NCBI RefSeq assembly: GCF_900168065.1
Contig: NZ_FUZZ01000002.1
Span: 124,001-188,000 of the forward strand
Direction of reading: 5' to 3'
Source: Chitinophaga ginsengisegetis
GTDB taxonomy: Bacteria > Bacteroidota > Bacteroidia > Chitinophagales > Chitinophagaceae
DNA: 64,000 bases
Every line of letters begins with the position of its first letter. The stretch's first letter is position 1. Under the pieces are notes generated by a model, which saw nothing but the letters and a program-made list of their open reading frames with translations, was not told where the DNA came from and did no database searches. Below, piece by piece: positions 18,269 through 27,470 of the stretch. The translations under genes were made by a program, and so were the position numbers.

Positions 18269-18359
18269 GTGAAATACAATTTATCCCGGGCAGAAAAAAG
18301 CCGGTATAATGCAATACACGCAGGGGATACCTGTCGGGTAGTCAAAAAAAATATTTTTT

Positions 18360-18950
18360 TTAAAATAACAGGGAGAATGCCAGGAAGCCAAAAACAATTT
18401 CGGCTTCGTTAAAATGGGTACGCAATACCTTCAGCGCAGCCATCATGTGGTATTTAACAGTATGGGGAGAGATATTCATACGAACGGCTATTTCTTCATA
18501 GGTGAGCCCTTCAAACCTGCTTAAACGGAAAATTTCCTGTTGCTGGGGAGGCAATATATTCAATATCTGTCCCGTGATCCTTTCGAGATCTGCGCCCAGC
18601 ACGGTTTCTTCCGTATCATTATGGTAGGCAGGAATAGATTCCCAGAGTTTCAGGGAAGCTGCACGGCTGCTGGCGGCCTGCCGTAACAGGTTTAAGGCAA
18701 CCCGTCGTGCAATAGTATATATATAAGGGGCAAGGGCATAGTCCACACTCAGCTTTAACCGGTGTTCCCAAAGTCGCAACATCGTTTCCTGCACCACTTC
18801 CTTGCCCTGGTCTTTGTTCTTCAGGAAATGACAAGCCAACCCGTATATCTTCTGACTAAACCGGTCAAACACTTCACGGAACGCCGTCTCATCTCCCGCC
18901 TGTAGCCGAAGAATCAATTGCACATCCAGTGATTCCCTAGTATTTTCCAA
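18360..18950 (-). CDS. ECF RNA polymerase sigma factor (FecI-like)
   Basis: The 196-residue protein carries sigma region 2 (ETAFREVFDRFSQKIYGLACHFLKNKDQGKEVVQETMLRLWEHR) and region 4 with its HTH (LPPQQQEIFRLSRFEGLTYEEIAVRMNISPHTVKYHMMAALKVLRTHF). It belongs to the Bacteroidota sigma-70 family that pairs with FecR. The hydrophobic end (IVFGFLAFSLLF) is usual for these. Together with the FecR gene next to it, it should switch on the susC operon when glycan binds. It starts the minus-strand regulatory cassette. The GH95 gene, 175 bases upstream on the same strand, may be part of its regulon; no shared promoter was verified. Confidence 0.93.
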   Translation of the reverse strand: MENTRESLDVQLILRLQAGDETAFREVFDRFSQKIYGLACHFLKNKDQGKEVVQETMLRLWEHRLKLSVDYALAPYIYTIARRVALNLLRQAASSRAASLKLWESIPAYHNDTEETVLGADLERITGQILNILPPQQQEIFRLSRFEGLTYEEIAVRMNISPHTVKYHMMAALKVLRTHFNEAEIVFGFLAFSLLF

Positions 18951-19078
18951 ATCCGGTAGTATAAAATAATAATGGTGGTTGATCTGATTTGTTGACTCCT
19001 TAAATGATCCTTCGACGCTATAACCCGAAAGTAAACTTTTTTTTCAAAATCGTACATCAACAAACAGGAAAGACCGAC

Positions 19079-19101
19079 GAAGGAAGCCCCCACCGGTCTT
19101 T
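19079..19101 (-). terminator. Weak hairpin after the GH95 gene
   Basis: AAAGACCG (19079-19086) pairs with CGGTCTTT (19094-19101), with a seven-base loop, 24 bases beyond the GH95 stop on the minus strand. There is only a poor T-tract after it. It may be a partial terminator between the GH95 gene and the sigma/fecR cassette. Confidence 0.4.
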
Positions 19102-19125
19102 GCTTACACAAAAGATATTAATTAT

Positions 19126-21597
19126 TTATTGCCTTACAAAAGTATACGTCTTCCCCACCTGCGTATCCAAATCATACAATATCGTATTGGGCAAAGGCAA
19201 CTCCTCTACCTTTGCTTTGTTGCTCACCAATGCAGGAGCAGTTGGCGCTACTTCGAAGAAAGGATTAGTTTGAGCGCCACCAGCTGCTTTCAGTTGTCCG
19301 TTTTCCTGCAACGCATTAGGTACGCGCAGGCGACAGTTGCCACCAAGCGTGGAACGGATTGTGATTTTACTTAACTGACCATTTTCCCACACCATTTCCT
19401 TGATCTCAAAACCACCACGCGCACGTAAGCCGCTCACACGGCCATTCTTCCAGTCGTCCGGAAGGGCCGGCAACACGTGGATAGCGCCATCCTGGCTTTG
19501 CAGCAGCATTTCACAGATTCCTGCGGTGCAGCCATAGTTCCCATCAATCTGGAAAGGAGGATGCGCATCAAAAAGATTGGGATAAGTACCACCGCCGCTG
19601 TTCTCTCCTTTATTTACGCCCGATGGGGTGAGCTGGTCTTTAATCAGTTTCCATGCATGATTGCCATCCAGCAAACGCGCCCAGAGGTTCACTTTCCAGC
19701 CCATCGACCAACCCGTAGACACATCGCCGCGTTGCAGCAACGAGGTGCGCGCAGCGCTGAACAAAGCAGGCGTGCGGTAGGCCGAGATCTGGTTGGCAGG
19801 ATACAATCCGAATAAATGTGACACGTGACGGTGTTTGTCGTTTGGATCATCCAGATCCTGCAACCATTCCTGCAACTGGTTATATTGCCCCACCTGCATA
19901 GGTGGTAAACGCTTACGTGCCGCCTTCATTTTTTCCACCAGCGCTTTATCAGTTTGTAAGATTTCTGCGGCATGGATGGTATTGGTAAACAGATCAAATA
20001 CCAGTTGATTGTCCATCGTGGTGCCTGCCGATATAGATACGCCGGGATAGGCTTTCGGATTATTTTCCGGCGACATGGAAGGCGATACCACCAGCCATTT
20101 ATGTACCGGCTCTTCTACCAGAAAATCCAGGTAAAACTGCGCGGCGCCTTTTAAGGCAGGATACACGGTTTGCAGGTATTTCTTATCGCCATTAAACAAA
20201 TATTTCTCCCACGTATGCCGGCTTAACCATGCGCCGCCCATTGGCCACAACCCGTAATAAATAGGATCTACCGGGCCTGTAATACGCCACAGATCTGTGT
20301 TATGATGCACTACCCAGCCACCGGCGCCATACATTACCTTTGCTGTTTCCCGGCCGGTAACAGATAAGTCCTTCACCATTTGTATCAATGGCTCATGCAT
20401 TTCAGAAAGGTTTGTTTCTTCCGCAGGCCAGTAATTCATTTCTGTATTAATGTTGATAGTATACTTACTTCCCCACGGTGGATTCATCAGCGGGTTCCAG
20501 ACTCCCTGCAGGTTTGCCGGCTGTCCGCCCGGTTGTGAAGCGGCTATCAGCAGGTAGCGGCCAAACTGGAAATACAGCGTTACCAGCTGCGGATCATTGC
20601 CATTCCTGAAATCCCTGAGGCGGATGTCTGTTGGATTTTTGATAGAATCGGTGGTACCTAAGTCCAGCTGTACCCGGTTAAAGAAGTGCTGGTAAGTCGC
20701 TATGTGATCTTTCAAAAGACTTGCGAAATGCTTTGGCCATACCTTCGACATATACGCCGTGGTACGCTTTACTTCATCGCCGCTCAGATCAGCATAGTTT
20801 ACAAAGTTGGTGGCAATTGACACGTAGATAGTCACCGCATCAGCGCCGGTAACATTGATAGTGTTACCATCGGTGGCAGTTTTACCACCACTGGTTTTAA
20901 ATCTTACCTGCGACTGGAACTTCACCTTACCCGGCACACCGTCTTTATCCCCGCTGATACCGGATAACACCAGTTCATTATTTCCGCTGGTGACTATATT
21001 CGATTTTTGCGGGCTCTTCATGCCGGCGTTAAAAGTAATGCTGCCGGGCTTACTGGCGGTAAGCTGTATAATAATCGCCTGGTCCGGTATAGAGGCAAAT
21101 ACCTGCCGGGTATATTTTACCCCGTTTACGGTATAGCTGGTAGCGGCTACTGCTGTTTGCAAATCCAGCTCCCGTTCATAACCGGTGTATTGCTCATGAC
21201 CGGGAAATGCCAGTTCCAGGTCGCCCACCGGCTGATAGCACATACCGTTGATCTTTTCTGACTGGATATTTTTTGCTGCTATATCGCTGGCCTCTTTCAT
21301 TTTGCCCTCGAAAATCAGCTGGCGGATTTCCGGCAACGCTGCCAGCGCATGTGGATTTTCATTGCGGTTGGGGCTGCCGCTCCATACCGTATTTTCGTTT
21401 AGCCGTATCAGTTCACTTCCGGGATTACCATATACCATTGCAGCCAGGCGGCCGTTGCCTACCGGCAGTGCCGCTTCCCATACTTTGCCTGAGGGGCGGT
21501 CGTACCTGAGTTTCAGCTCCGTGCGCTGCGCCAACGCGGGCAGCGATGTTAGCAATGCTATAACGCAAACGGCTATAGTGTGTTTGTTCCTTCGCAT
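19126..21597 (-). CDS. Glycoside hydrolase family 95 (alpha-L-fucosidase type)
   Basis: The 823-residue protein has a signal peptide (MRRNKHTIAVCVIALLTSLPALA) and the family-95 N-terminal domain start: RPSGKVWEAALPVGNGRLAAMVYG with LNENTVWSGSPN. The catalytic (alpha/alpha)6 domain shows the residues known from the bifidobacterial enzyme AfcA: the NIN pair (Asn382 and Asn384, NINTEMNYWPAE), the acid Glu511 (SPSMSPEN) and Asp685 (FQIDGNYG). Family members are inverting exo-enzymes that remove alpha-1,2-L-fucose, or alpha-L-galactose, from glycans in the periplasm or outside the cell. Standing next to the sigma/FecR/SusCD operon, it suggests that the imported glycan is fucosylated or galactosylated. 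Residue equivalence is by motif only. Confidence 0.93.
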   Translation of the reverse strand: MRRNKHTIAVCVIALLTSLPALAQRTELKLRYDRPSGKVWEAALPVGNGRLAAMVYGNPGSELIRLNENTVWSGSPNRNENPHALAALPEIRQLIFEGKMKEASDIAAKNIQSEKINGMCYQPVGDLELAFPGHEQYTGYERELDLQTAVAATSYTVNGVKYTRQVFASIPDQAIIIQLTASKPGSITFNAGMKSPQKSNIVTSGNNELVLSGISGDKDGVPGKVKFQSQVRFKTSGGKTATDGNTINVTGADAVTIYVSIATNFVNYADLSGDEVKRTTAYMSKVWPKHFASLLKDHIATYQHFFNRVQLDLGTTDSIKNPTDIRLRDFRNGNDPQLVTLYFQFGRYLLIAASQPGGQPANLQGVWNPLMNPPWGSKYTININTEMNYWPAEETNLSEMHEPLIQMVKDLSVTGRETAKVMYGAGGWVVHHNTDLWRITGPVDPIYYGLWPMGGAWLSRHTWEKYLFNGDKKYLQTVYPALKGAAQFYLDFLVEEPVHKWLVVSPSMSPENNPKAYPGVSISAGTTMDNQLVFDLFTNTIHAAEILQTDKALVEKMKAARKRLPPMQVGQYNQLQEWLQDLDDPNDKHRHVSHLFGLYPANQISAYRTPALFSAARTSLLQRGDVSTGWSMGWKVNLWARLLDGNHAWKLIKDQLTPSGVNKGENSGGGTYPNLFDAHPPFQIDGNYGCTAGICEMLLQSQDGAIHVLPALPDDWKNGRVSGLRARGGFEIKEMVWENGQLSKITIRSTLGGNCRLRVPNALQENGQLKAAGGAQTNPFFEVAPTAPALVSNKAKVEELPLPNTILYDLDTQVGKTYTFVRQ

Positions 21598-21787
21598 GAG
21601 TTTTTACAGTTAAGTGGAATAAATTACTCCGGCGGTTTTCTTTCAAAACGCCGAACTGGTTACCGGGCTTATTGCCGCCCGGTCATTAGGCCTGCGGCAT
21701 TTCTTCTCCGGAAAAATCCGCTTGCCGGATCAAAATACAATTTATAATTGCAATTCTTTACATACAGCATCCTTTCATATTAATAAC

Positions 21788-21815
21788 TAATCCCCTGCCG
21801 GATAGCAGGGGATTA
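21788..21815 (-). terminator. Terminator after the haem-dehydrogenase gene
   Basis: A perfect 11-bp stem (TAATCCCCTGC at 21788-21798 with GCAGGGGATTA at 21805-21815) and a six-base loop lie 20 bases after the minus-strand stop at 21836. The T-tract is short. The rest of the 238-base gap to the GH95 start holds a smaller GC-rich hairpin near 21662-21685 and no gene. Confidence 0.65.
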
Positions 21816-21835
21816 TGATGATATTCTCCGTTGAT

Positions 21836-24094
21836 CTACCTGGCAGATTGCTCCAGTTCTTCCAGCGTCCAGAATTTATCACGACCGGCGGTAGCCGCTC
21901 TCATCTTCTTTACGCTTTCCACGTCCACTACCGGCGACTTTCCCTTTTCATTTTTCCCGAAGTTATACCGCACATAGCTTAGGATAGAAGCCACCCATTC
22001 GTCGGTGTTGGTAGCGCCAAAGGGCGCCATTACATCAGTGTAGGTTTTGCCGTCGATAGGACCGGATAAACCGTTGAGCAGAATTTTCATCATCAGTTCC
22101 TTATCGCCGCTTACCCGTTTGGAACCTACGAAAGGCGGTGCGGCAGCAGTACCGCCGCCAACTACAATGCCTTTGCCATCCGGACCATGACAGGTAGAAC
22201 AAAGCTGTTTGTAAATACTAGCCCCGTTCAGAATAAGATTACGATGCGCTGCCGGCATGTTGGCCAGGCGGCCGCCAAACAGTTTGGTGTTGTTATTTAC
22301 TTCCACGCTGTTAGCAACGCTGCTCAGCATTTTTGCGTAAGCGGAATTACTCACCATCGCGGTTTGCAAAGCTTTTGCTTTTTCGGATTTACTTACAGAT
22401 AACGATAACACCAGCTGTATCTGCACAGCGGCTGCAGGATCATGTTGCAGCGAAGCCAGTTTGCTGATTACGGCTTCATCATTCTCTTTCAGATAGGTTT
22501 CGCTGATCCATACGGCAGCTTTTCTCACCTGCGCGTCTGTATCGCCAAAGGCGGTAAACAATGTTTCTTTATCAATGGCATGCAAACCTTCCAGTGTCCA
22601 CAGGGCGTGAATACGTGCCAGTGCACCGGTGGTTTTTCCGATGGTAGTATGTTTACCCGTGGCAATAAGTTTTAGTGCAGGTACTACAGACAGGTCGCCA
22701 TTGGCAATAATTTCCTTCTGTGCGTTTTCTCTCCACCAGCCGTTGGGGTGATCAAGCCAGGTGATCAGCGTACTGCCAGGCGCATCCAGCAATTTAGGTT
22801 TCACATCTGGCTTATAACCGTCGTGTACCAGCCGGTAAATTCTGCCGCGGCCAATATTTTTGTCCAGTCCCTTTTGCAGAATGCGCGGGCGCAGGAAGCT
22901 GCCTTCAGCTGTCCAGGTGGCTTCCTGGATAATGCCGCGATACATATCCACGATATACAAACAGCCATCCGGGCCGGTGGCGGTATTCACCGGGCGGAAG
23001 TTCATATCATAGGAAGTGATAAATTCCTGCTGGCCGTCGTATGCATTCTTCAGCGTGATCTTACCATCCACTTCAGATACTTTCGCACGGCGGATCAGGC
23101 GGCCTACCGGCTCACAGATCAGCAGGTCGCCTTTCAGATCAGCGGGCAACGCATCTCCCCTGAACACCGACTGCCCGCAGCTGGCGGTAAAGTGATTAAG
23201 TGTCGTATCGGGGCGTAACCTGTTCATACCGCCCTGTACATCCGGGGTGGCAATGATGGGCCATACCGCCAGGAAATCGCGGTCGTACTGATCGTTGGGA
23301 TTCAGGAAACCGTAGGCAGGATTGATCTGGAAACCCAGTGCCGGAATTTCGGCGCCTGCACTGGAGAAATACAATCTCCCGTAATCATCATTTCCTAATC
23401 CCCACTGTCCGCCGGGTGAATTGGTTAAACTATCCGGTACCAGTTTCCCGCTCACATAACGATAACGTACCGGGTCGCAGCTTACATAAATCCAGTTGTC
23501 CATATTCCATACGAGGCCGCTCTTCTGGTGTTCCAGGTTGCGGGTATCGGGCTTGTCGTTTTTATACACCAACTCACTGGCATCTGCTACGCCATCGCCG
23601 TTGGTATCTTCATAACTCCTGATATTATAGGTAAAGGTTTCATTTACCAGCAGCTTATGTCCTACACACAACATCATGCGGGGCAGTACCAGGCTGTCGA
23701 TGAACGTGGAACTTTTATCCATCGTACCATCGCCGTTGGTGTCTTCCAGTAAGGATATACGGCAGATGGGCTGCCGCTGCCCGGTACCGTTGATGTCCTG
23801 CATATAAGTGCGCATTTCTGCCACATACATCCGGGCGTTGCCGTCCCATACAATCGCTACGGGTTCTTTGATCATTGGCTCGCTGGCGACCAGCTGCAGG
23901 TGATAACCGGCCGGCACCTGGATGGATTTCATACTTTCCTTTACGGTTTGATACACCGGGGAAGGATGCGGGTTCACTATAATATTGCCGGCTGCATCCT
24001 TTTTGATGCCGCTGGTTTTACTGGATACCCTGCATTGATAAATAAACAGGCTGAAGCCCGCCAGCATCATTGCCAGTAATGAATTTCTTTTCAT
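21836..24094 (-). CDS. PVC-type haem-binding dehydrogenase with C-terminal cytochrome c
   Basis: The 752-residue protein begins with an export signal whose end (LFIYQC) may be a lipobox. Residues from about 55 form a six-bladed propeller like the soluble glucose/sorbosone-type dehydrogenases and the 'membrane-bound dehydrogenase' family: PAGYHLQLVASEPMIKEPVAIVWDGNARMYVAEMRTY, SLLEDTNGDGTMDKSSTF, GPDGCLYIVDMYRGIIQ. HEAT-like helices follow, then a cytochrome c domain with CSTCH at 632-636. Related proteins are abundant in Planctomycetes and Bacteroidota; their substrate is unproved. Electrons from a sugar-type substrate would pass to the internal haem and perhaps to the small cytochrome encoded 12 bases upstream in the same operon. 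Confidence 0.85.
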   Translation of the reverse strand: MKRNSLLAMMLAGFSLFIYQCRVSSKTSGIKKDAAGNIIVNPHPSPVYQTVKESMKSIQVPAGYHLQLVASEPMIKEPVAIVWDGNARMYVAEMRTYMQDINGTGQRQPICRISLLEDTNGDGTMDKSSTFIDSLVLPRMMLCVGHKLLVNETFTYNIRSYEDTNGDGVADASELVYKNDKPDTRNLEHQKSGLVWNMDNWIYVSCDPVRYRYVSGKLVPDSLTNSPGGQWGLGNDDYGRLYFSSAGAEIPALGFQINPAYGFLNPNDQYDRDFLAVWPIIATPDVQGGMNRLRPDTTLNHFTASCGQSVFRGDALPADLKGDLLICEPVGRLIRRAKVSEVDGKITLKNAYDGQQEFITSYDMNFRPVNTATGPDGCLYIVDMYRGIIQEATWTAEGSFLRPRILQKGLDKNIGRGRIYRLVHDGYKPDVKPKLLDAPGSTLITWLDHPNGWWRENAQKEIIANGDLSVVPALKLIATGKHTTIGKTTGALARIHALWTLEGLHAIDKETLFTAFGDTDAQVRKAAVWISETYLKENDEAVISKLASLQHDPAAAVQIQLVLSLSVSKSEKAKALQTAMVSNSAYAKMLSSVANSVEVNNNTKLFGGRLANMPAAHRNLILNGASIYKQLCSTCHGPDGKGIVVGGGTAAAPPFVGSKRVSGDKELMMKILLNGLSGPIDGKTYTDVMAPFGATNTDEWVASILSYVRYNFGKNEKGKSPVVDVESVKKMRAATAGRDKFWTLEELEQSAR

Positions 24095-24106
24095 GAACGC
24101 GGAACT

Positions 24107-24508
24107 TTATTTAGCATTTAAAGAGAGAATATAAGTGACCATTTTCTTCGCATCTGCAGCCGTCAGCGCGGGGTGCGCCGCCATTGGCACTGCTCCCCAG
24201 GTACCGGAACCGCCGTTGATAATCTTGGACGACAACAGGTCGACGTTTGCAGCAGAATACGGATACTTCTTTGCCACATCAGCATAAGCCGGCCCTACTA
24301 CTTTGGTGTCCACTTTATGACAGGCAAGACAATCAGATTTAGTCAGCAACATTTTGCCTTCTTCAATATCCTGTGGTTTTATAGCCGGTGCAGTAGTTGG
24401 TTTGGGAGAAGCTTTGACAGTCGCCTTTTTGGCAGCCGGTTTCGTTTGGGCATTAACGGTACCCATGACACACATCACTAAAAAAAGAGGAATAGCTAAA
24501 CGTTTCAT
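24107..24508 (-). CDS. Small secreted cytochrome c
   Basis: The 133-residue protein has a signal peptide (MKRLAIPLFLVMCVMGTVNA), a Lys/Ala/Pro-rich linker to about residue 46, and a class I cytochrome c domain with CLACH at residues 60-64. The likely distal methionine is in VPMAAHP, and the fold ends in the family helix ADAKKMVTYILSL. It is the first gene of a two-gene minus-strand operon; the dehydrogenase gene begins 12 bases after its stop. The natural reading is an electron carrier between that dehydrogenase and a terminal oxidase or the peroxidase type of enzyme. It is close to bacterial cytochrome c-551/552 proteins. Confidence 0.9.
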   Translation of the reverse strand: MKRLAIPLFLVMCVMGTVNAQTKPAAKKATVKASPKPTTAPAIKPQDIEEGKMLLTKSDCLACHKVDTKVVGPAYADVAKKYPYSAANVDLLSSKIINGGSGTWGAVPMAAHPALTAADAKKMVTYILSLNAK

Positions 24509-24612
24509 ATCTCAATAAAGAATTATAAATAATGTGGAATAGAATGTTGGTGCAAGTAAAGCGGGAGGGCATAATAAATGATTAATAAAAGATTAATCCG
24601 GGTGGTTTCCGG

Positions 24613-24659
24613 AAAAAAAAGACAAAAAAAAGCCGTTAACGCATTAATAAACGCGTTAA
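24613..24659 (-). terminator. Terminator after the MacB-type permease gene
   Basis: On the minus strand GCGTTAA pairs with TTAACGC (24653-24659 with 24636-24642). A run of eight T follows, and a second run of eight T lies after a few bases. It begins about 60 bases after the permease stop. This is a convincing end to that one-gene transcript. Confidence 0.7.
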
Positions 24660-24718
24660 TTTCCCCGGAGCAGGGTGCTCATGATAAGATAAGAATAGTT
24701 TTTCCGGAACTGCTAACG

Positions 24719-27097
24719 CTATTCTGCCCGCATACTTTTCACCGGGTCTGCCAGCGCGGCTTTCAACGCCTGGTAGCTGATGGTGCCAATAGCGATGATA
24801 CCCGCAATAATGCCGGATACGGCAAATACCCACCAGCCGATACTGATCCGGTAGGCAAATACCTGCAGCCATTTGTGCATAAAATACCAGGCTACCGGTG
24901 TGGCTATCACAAAAGAGATTAATACCAGTTTAAGAAATTCTTTTGATAACAGGTTCACGATATCTGTTACAGATGCGCCCATTACCTTACGGATGCCGAT
25001 TTCCCGCGTGCGTTGCATAGCGCTGTAGGAGGCCAGTCCGAGTAAACCAAGACAAGAAATAATAATAGCCAGTAAGGCAAAATTGAAAAAGAGTTTACCA
25101 AACCGTTCTTCCGTGCGGTATTGCCTGTCGAAGAACTCGTCCAGGAAATAATAACTGAATGGCCGGTTAGGCATCAGGGTTCTCCACTTACGCTCAATAG
25201 CCGCGATGGTACCCGACAGCTCTCCGGGAGCTACGTTCACTGACACCACTTCACAATCCTGCGGTTCCATCCGGATGGTAAGCGGCTTGATATCCTGCTG
25301 CAACGAGCGGAAATGAAAATCCTTTACCACGCCTATGATGGTGCCTTCGTGGCCCCATTGCCGGTAGCCCCTGCCGATAGCCTCATCGGGAGTAGCGTAA
25401 CCAAACAGCTTTGCGGCCGCCTCATTGATCACCAGGGCATGGGAAGAATCGCTGCCATAGTCGCGGGAGAATCCGCGCCCGGCTACTATCTTCATTTTAT
25501 ATTGCTGCAAAAAATTGTAATCTACGGAATACAGGTCCAGGTTAGCTACCTGCATATCCCCTTGTTTATTCTGTATTTCTGAATAAGCGCCATTGGTTTC
25601 TCCGCCGGGAATACCTGATGAAATGGTCACGGAATTTACTTTCGGAATATCTTCAATAGATGTTCTGAATGTATGTTTTGCCGGGTCGCCATGTGTATCT
25701 ATCACCAGCACCTGGTCCTTATTAAAGCCCAGGTCTTTACTATGCACATAATGCATTTGCAAATACACCACAATAGTACCCGTGATCAGTGCAATGGAAA
25801 TAGCAAATTGTGTTACCACCAATCCTTTGCGAAGAAAAATACCTTTGGTGCCGGTAGAAAACCGGCCTTTCAATACCGTTACCGGCTTAAAGGACGACAG
25901 CACCAGCGCCGGATACACACCTGCCAGTAAGCCAATGCCAACGGCGGCTGCCAGCAATGCCCCGATATACCAGGCATTGGCAAATAAACCGGTACTGACC
26001 GTTTTTCCTGCCAGCAGGTTAAAAGATGGCAGCAATGCTACGAATAATACCACCGTGAATACAAACGCCATCAAACACAACAGCACACATTCCCCGATAA
26101 ACTGCCGGATCAGCTCCACCCGCGTAGCGCCCACCACTTTACGTATGCCGATCTCCTTTGCACGCTCTACCGACCTTGCAGTGGTGAGATTGATGAAGTT
26201 AATACAGGCGATAAACAATATAAAAATGGCAATAATGGAAAAAATGTACACATTCGTTATACTACCGTTTTCAAAAGAGTCCCGGTCGGAATGCAGGTAG
26301 ATCTGTTCCAGCGGCTGCAGCAAAACGGTATAAAACATTTTGGCTTTTCTTCTCTCATCACCATTGTGCCGCTCTACAAAGTCCGGGAACTTGGCTGTCA
26401 GCGCGGCAGGATCTGCATTAGGCTTTAGCAGCAGGAAAGTGTTTGCGCCAAAATTGCCCCATGCCTTATCGATACGTGGGTTCATACTTACCAAAGTAGA
26501 CATCGACACCAGCATATCTGCTTTGATCTGGGAATTTTGTGGCATGTCTTCCATCACACCTGTAATGGTAGCCGGTACCAAAGCGCCGGTCAGTTGCACG
26601 GTTTGTCCTACGGGATCTGTATCCCCGAAATATTTCTTCACCGCTGTTTTACTCAGCACCACACTATTCACTTCCTTCAGCGCTGTGGCAGGGTTACCAT
26701 AAATGAGTTTGAAATCAAATACCCGGAAGAGAGATGAATCGGCAAACAACGAATGCTCTTCCTGGAAACTCAGGTTGCCTTTCTTCACCAGCAAATTGGC
26801 GCCGCTAAACCGTGTAAACGCTTCCACTTCCGGGAAATCGTGCTGCATATCCGGACCAAACGGCCAGGGCGTACTTCCGCTCTTGATCATTTCACTGGGC
26901 GTTTTTATATCGCAGATAACGCGGTAGATACGATCTCCTTTGCTGTGAAATTTATCATAGCTCAGTTCAAAACGTACATAGAGGAAAATGAAGAAGCAGG
27001 CAGTAAGACCAATAGTGAGGCCCATTACATTGATAAAAGAAAAAACTTTATTTCTCCAGAGATTGCGCCAGGCAATTTTGAGATAGTTTTTAAGCAT
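24719..27097 (-). CDS. MacB/FtsX-type ABC transporter permease
   Basis: From the ATG at 27097 the protein is 792 residues and begins MLKNYLKIAWRNLWRNKVFSFINVMGLTIGL, the standard start of Bacteroidota FtsX-family permeases with the first membrane span. A large periplasmic MacB-type domain follows, then three spans with ERAKEIGIRKVVGATRVELIRQF. After that come a second periplasmic domain and a second FtsX domain with MQRTREIGIRKVMGASVTDIVNLLSKEFLKLV. These mechanotransmission permeases work with a separate MacB-like ATPase, usually in lipoprotein or drug export. No ATPase gene is next to it. The frame is open to 27136 but those residues are not family-like. The upstream region carries a sigma-54-type promoter with tandem palindromes. 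Confidence 0.9.
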   Translation of the reverse strand: MLKNYLKIAWRNLWRNKVFSFINVMGLTIGLTACFFIFLYVRFELSYDKFHSKGDRIYRVICDIKTPSEMIKSGSTPWPFGPDMQHDFPEVEAFTRFSGANLLVKKGNLSFQEEHSLFADSSLFRVFDFKLIYGNPATALKEVNSVVLSKTAVKKYFGDTDPVGQTVQLTGALVPATITGVMEDMPQNSQIKADMLVSMSTLVSMNPRIDKAWGNFGANTFLLLKPNADPAALTAKFPDFVERHNGDERRKAKMFYTVLLQPLEQIYLHSDRDSFENGSITNVYIFSIIAIFILFIACINFINLTTARSVERAKEIGIRKVVGATRVELIRQFIGECVLLCLMAFVFTVVLFVALLPSFNLLAGKTVSTGLFANAWYIGALLAAAVGIGLLAGVYPALVLSSFKPVTVLKGRFSTGTKGIFLRKGLVVTQFAISIALITGTIVVYLQMHYVHSKDLGFNKDQVLVIDTHGDPAKHTFRTSIEDIPKVNSVTISSGIPGGETNGAYSEIQNKQGDMQVANLDLYSVDYNFLQQYKMKIVAGRGFSRDYGSDSSHALVINEAAAKLFGYATPDEAIGRGYRQWGHEGTIIGVVKDFHFRSLQQDIKPLTIRMEPQDCEVVSVNVAPGELSGTIAAIERKWRTLMPNRPFSYYFLDEFFDRQYRTEERFGKLFFNFALLAIIISCLGLLGLASYSAMQRTREIGIRKVMGASVTDIVNLLSKEFLKLVLISFVIATPVAWYFMHKWLQVFAYRISIGWWVFAVSGIIAGIIAIGTISYQALKAALADPVKSMRAE

Positions 27098-27152
27098 CAG
27101 CAGGAAAGTTGGATTTTGAAAAGATATCAATCTCACGGGATCGTAGGGCTGC

Positions 27153-27257
27153 TGCGAAGAAAATGCCAGTGGGTAGAGGTGTTAGGATCAGGCGGAATTG
27201 AATACGTGAAAATTATAATTTGTCCGGATTTAAGACAGGGGTGTCCGGAAATGGACA
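27153..27257 (-). promoter_or_regulatory. Candidate sigma-54 promoter with two tandem activator sites
   Basis: Read on the minus strand, TGGCATTTTCTTCGCA (27168 to 27153) has GG and GC ten bases apart, the fixed -24/-12 spacing of sigma-54 promoters, and would start transcription about 45 bases before the permease ATG. About 75-115 bases further upstream, two similar palindromic sites lie in tandem, four bases apart: TGTCCGGATTTAAGACA (27221-27237) and TGTCCGGAAATGGACA (27242-27257). Both have TGTC...GACA ends. This is the layout expected for an NtrC-type activator. The TTGC of the -12 consensus is imperfect (TCGC). Confidence 0.45.
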
Positions 27258-27420
27258 TAGGAAAGAATTCTTCTGAATGAAGAAAATATACGTTACTTAA
27301 CGTATAATTCTTTGGGAAGCCCCATTTCGCAATGGCTATTCCTGCTGCTTCTTCTTCCTCTTTTCTGAACAATGCAAATCACCCGTAAGAAACAGGTTAA
27401 AAGAAAATGATTAACATAAA

Positions 27421-27450
27421 AAAGATGACCAGCAAACGCTGATCATCTTT
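27421..27450 (-). terminator. Minus-strand hairpin terminator in the permease upstream region
   Basis: A 13-bp stem with one wobble (27421-27433 with 27438-27450, loop AAAC) is followed on the minus strand by a short T-tract. It lies about 20 bases downstream of a short minus-strand open frame, which is the main argument that some transcript once ended here. Confidence 0.55.
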
Positions 27451-27470
27451 CTATAAATCTGTAAAAATTA

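Larger units (their letters stand above)
27098..27470. other. Gene-poor stretch: permease control region and a terminator
   Basis: No convincing gene is present here. The right part of the permease control region holds the sigma-54-type promoter, two tandem palindromes, and an extra palindrome TATACGTT/AACGTATA (27287-27294 with 27299-27306, loop ACTT). The far end holds a minus-strand terminator at 27421-27450. Confidence 0.6.
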
